Notes under the pieces: generated by a model
Database searches by the model: none
What the model was told of the DNA's origin: nothing
The model's input: only the letters and a program-made list of their open reading frames with translations
Program-made: the position numbers and the translations under genes
Shown here: one piece after another, positions 5,414-7,357 of the stretch
Layout: each line of letters begins with the position of its first letter
How positions within the stretch are numbered: position 1 is the first letter of the stretch
Origin: Actinoplanes liguriensis
Lineage (GTDB): Bacteria > Actinomycetota > Actinomycetes > Mycobacteriales > Micromonosporaceae
Assembly (NCBI GenBank): GCA_000715855.1
Contig: KL571225.1
Location: forward strand, 29,688-37,044
Direction: 5' to 3'
Length of the DNA stretch: 7,357 bases

Positions 5414-6453
5414 GGCCGGCCGGGCTGCGCCCGGCCTGGCTGGCGGCCGGCGTCGTGGCCGTGCTGGTCGCGGTCGTCGCCGGGCTCGCGTTCGGCTCGG
5501 TGTCGCTGCCGCCCGGCGGTGTCGCGATCGAGCTGCTCGATCTGATTCCCGGGGTGCGCCTGCACAGCGGGCTCACCGAGCGTGAGGTCGCCATCCTCAC
5601 CGAGCTGCGGCTTCCCCGGGTCGTGCTCGGTCTCGTGGTCGGCGCGATGCTGGCCCTGGCCGGCGCGGCCTACCAGGGCGCCTTCCGTAATCCTCTGGCC
5701 GACCCGCACCTGCTCGGGGTCGCCGCCGGCGCCGGGCTCGGGGTGACCGCGGTGCTCGTGCTGCGTCCGGCCGGGGGCGCGGCGGCGGGACTGCCGATCG
5801 GGGTGCCGGCGGCCGCGTTCGCCGGAGCGCTGATCGCGGTCGCCCTCACGTGGGTGCTCGGCGCGGCCGGTGGCCGAGATCGATCACCCGCAGCGCTGAT
5901 CCTGGCCGGGGTCGCGGTCTCGGCGTTCCTCTCCGCGATGCAGACCTACCTGCTGCAACGGCACGTCGAGTCGCTGCGCGAGGTGTACTCGTGGCTGCTC
6001 GGGCGCCTGGGCACCGCCGGGTGGCACGACGTGCTCGTGGTGCTGCCGTATGCCGTGCTGACCGCCGCGATCATGCTCACCCAGCGCCGTGAGCTGGACG
6101 TTCTCACCGTCGGCGACGAGGAGGCGAGCAGCCTCGGCCTGCATCCGCAGCGCAGCCGGTACCTGCTGATCGTGGCGGCGTCGCTGGGCACCGCCGCGGC
6201 CGTCTCGGTCTCCGGGCTGATCGGGTTCGTCGGCATCATCGTGCCGCACACCCTGCGACTGCTGACCGGGCCGAGCTACCGATCGCTGCTACCGTTGTCG
6301 CTGCTCTTCGGCGCGGCGTTCCTGACCCTCACCGATCTGCTGGCCCGGGTCGCGGGCGGCGCGGCGGAGATCCCGATCGGCGTGGTCACGGCGTTCCTCG
6401 GCGCGCCGTTCTTCATCGTCGTGCTGCGCACCACCCGGTCGGCCGCCACATGA
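5410..6453 (+). CDS. FecCD/BtuC-family ABC importer permease
   Basis: The 347-residue protein is the membrane channel of the importer and should work as a homodimer with about ten helices per subunit. Family blocks are visible in order: LRLPRVVLG (66-74), then AGAAYQGAFRNPLADPHLLG (84-103), GDEEASSLG (235-243, the coupling region that contacts the ATPase), GLIGFVGIIVPH (269-280) and EIPIGVVTAFLGAPFF (320-335). The length is normal for the family (330-350). The start codon overlaps the lipoprotein stop as ATGA, so translation is coupled. No frameshift or missing block is seen. The substrate cannot be told from this subunit; the same family serves cobalamin, siderophores and heme. Confidence 0.95.
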   Translation: MRPAGLRPAWLAAGVVAVLVAVVAGLAFGSVSLPPGGVAIELLDLIPGVRLHSGLTEREVAILTELRLPRVVLGLVVGAMLALAGAAYQGAFRNPLADPHLLGVAAGAGLGVTAVLVLRPAGGAAAGLPIGVPAAAFAGALIAVALTWVLGAAGGRDRSPAALILAGVAVSAFLSAMQTYLLQRHVESLREVYSWLLGRLGTAGWHDVLVVLPYAVLTAAIMLTQRRELDVLTVGDEEASSLGLHPQRSRYLLIVAASLGTAAAVSVSGLIGFVGIIVPHTLRLLTGPSYRSLLPLSLLFGAAFLTLTDLLARVAGGAAEIPIGVVTAFLGAPFFIVVLRTTRSAAT

Positions 6454-7214
6454 TCAAAATCGAGGATCTGACGGTACGGCTGGACAACGCCCTGATCGTC
6501 GACCGGATCAGCCTGGACGTGGCCGAGGGCGAGTGGGTCACCGTGATCGGCCCGAACGGTGCCGGCAAGTCCACCGCCCTGCGCGCCGTGGCAGGCCTGC
6601 TCCCGTTCGGCGGCTCGGTCGTGCTCGACGGTCACCCGGTCGACCGGCTGCACCGGCGGGAACGGGCCAAGACGCTCGCCGTGGTGGTCCAGAGTCCGGT
6701 CGTCCCGCCCGCGATGACCGTTTTCGACTACGTTCTGCTCGGGCGCACCCCGTACATCGCGCCGCTCGGCCGGGAGTCCGCAACCGACCTGGCCGCCGTC
6801 GAGGAGGAGTTGACCGCCCTCGACCTGGTCCCGTTCGCGGGCCGGCGGCTGGACACGCTCTCCGGCGGTGAACGGCAGCGGGTCTTCCTGGCCCGGGCGC
6901 TCGCCCAGGGCGCGCGGATCCTGCTGCTCGACGAGCCGACCAGCGCCCTGGACATCGGCCACCAGCAGGAGGTCCTCGAACTGGTCGACCACCTGCGCGC
7001 CCAGCGTGGCCTGACCGTGCTCGCCACCATGCACGACCTGTCGACCGCCGGGGAGTACGCCGACCGCATGGTCCTGCTGTCCGGCGGCCGGGTCGTCGCG
7101 GCCGGCACACCGGTCGAGGTGCTGACCGAGGCGAACCTGGCCGAGCACTACCGCGTCAAGGTCCGGGTGATCCCCGGCGATCACGGCCCGCTGGTCGTCG
7201 CCGTCCGGTCCTGA
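6450..7214 (+). CDS. ABC importer ATP-binding protein (BtuD/FecE-type)
   Basis: The 254-residue ATPase powers the importer from the cytoplasmic face. All motifs are intact: Walker A GPNGAGKST (34-42), Q-loop Gln81 in VVQSPVVPPAMTVFDYVLLGR, signature LSGGERQR (137-144), Walker B ILLLDEPTSALD (157-168) with catalytic Glu162, and H-loop His195 in ATMHD. VLLGRTPY after the Q-loop is typical of the cobalamin/iron importer subfamily. The length is normal (about 250-270). Its ATG overlaps the permease stop by four bases (ATGA), completing a tightly coupled lipoprotein-permease-ATPase set. The protein ends with LAEHYRVKVRVI and a short tail, also usual for this subfamily. It ends 13 bases before the stop of a converging gene. 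Confidence 0.95.
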   Translation: MIKIEDLTVRLDNALIVDRISLDVAEGEWVTVIGPNGAGKSTALRAVAGLLPFGGSVVLDGHPVDRLHRRERAKTLAVVVQSPVVPPAMTVFDYVLLGRTPYIAPLGRESATDLAAVEEELTALDLVPFAGRRLDTLSGGERQRVFLARALAQGARILLLDEPTSALDIGHQQEVLELVDHLRAQRGLTVLATMHDLSTAGEYADRMVLLSGGRVVAAGTPVEVLTEANLAEHYRVKVRVIPGDHGPLVVAVRS

Positions 7215-7222
7215 CCAGCGAT

Positions 7223-7249
7223 GGTCCTCAGCGTGTCCCGGCGAGGACC
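7223..7249 (+). terminator. Possible terminator hairpin after the importer genes
   Basis: GGTCCTC (7223-7229) pairs perfectly with GAGGACC (7243-7249) across a 13-base loop, nine bases after the ATPase stop. A smaller alternative hairpin, GACCA-GCGA-TGGTC (7213-7226), overlaps it. There is no T-run, and the stem lies inside the last codons of the converging VOC gene, so it may be partly a coding coincidence. Confidence 0.3.
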
Positions 7250-7357
7250 GCGAACGTGGCGCCCTGCGGGTCGGCCAGGACGGCGTAGCGACCGATCGCG
7301 ATCGTGGTCGGCGGGCTGATCACGCGGCCGCCGAGGGTGAACGCGTGCTGCGTCGCC
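7228..7357 (-). CDS. C-terminal end of a VOC (glyoxalase/bleomycin-resistance fold) family protein (partial)
   Basis: The minus strand carries the last 42 codons of a gene entering from the right, ending in TGA at 7228-7230. The peptide contains HAFTLGGRVISPPTTIAIG followed by GRYAVLADPQGATFAVLAG. The pattern of a Gly-Gly-x-Val turn, a Pro-Pro segment, G-R and then A-DPQGA-F-V marks the last half-module of VOC proteins, and especially resembles the two-domain Cfp30B-like group in actinobacteria (from memory). The ligand or reaction cannot be judged because the rest is outside the window. It converges on the importer ATPase gene with 13 bp between stop codons, so it belongs to a separate transcription unit. 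Confidence 0.85.
   Translation of the reverse strand, partial: ATQHAFTLGGRVISPPTTIAIGRYAVLADPQGATFAVLAGTR

Noticed and set aside
6276..7184. 302-codon minus-strand frame opposite the permease and ATPase genes
   Set aside because: Shadow of the ABC genes, whose motifs are all intact on the plus strand.

Overview
The window comes from a high-GC actinobacterium. G or C dominates third codon positions, and the combination of a RipA-like NlpC/P60 wall hydrolase, a futalosine-pathway menaquinone gene and a DUF4229 protein fits Micromonosporaceae (Actinoplanes/Micromonospora type). The family-level placement is my inference from protein style, not a search result.

Layout. At the left edge (1-320, minus strand) is the N-terminal part of a Pro/Ala/Ser-rich protein that runs out of the window. 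It carries five 33-bp tandem repeats and has a clear ribosome binding site, but nothing in the visible part gives a function. A 178-bp spacer (321-498) holds a possible promoter for that gene and a strong hairpin just past the end of the next gene. The gene at 499-2112 (minus) encodes a secreted NlpC/P60 peptidoglycan endopeptidase with a signal peptide, coiled coils, a Cys-His-Glu catalytic centre and a long Ser/Thr/Pro tail. A 253-bp divergent intergenic region (2113-2365) contains a good candidate promoter for the hydrolase and a weaker one for the rightward genes.

From 2366 to 7214 six plus-strand genes run head to tail: mqnE (aminofutalosine synthase, menaquinone biosynthesis), a four-helix membrane protein of unknown function, a DUF4229 membrane protein, and a complete ABC importer of the cobalamin/iron-siderophore class (lipoprotein, FecCD/BtuC permease, ATPase). 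Gaps are 9, 12 and 57 bp, then two 4-bp ATGA overlaps. The importer is therefore translationally coupled internally and may be co-transcribed with mqnE. The right edge (7228-7357, minus) holds the C-terminal end of a VOC (glyoxalase-fold) protein that converges on the importer.

How the genes work together. mqnE makes 6-amino-6-deoxyfutalosine for respiratory menaquinone. The two small membrane proteins between it and the importer have no assigned job. The importer would bind its ligand outside the membrane and drive it in by ATP hydrolysis; the substrate (cobalamin, siderophore or heme) cannot be fixed from sequence. I see no mobile element, CRISPR, tRNA, rRNA or phage gene, and I did not find a convincing new multi-gene system. 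The points most worth a second look are the left-edge repeat gene, the tail of the hydrolase, an inverted repeat placed inside its promoter, and the uncharacterised membrane pair next to mqnE.
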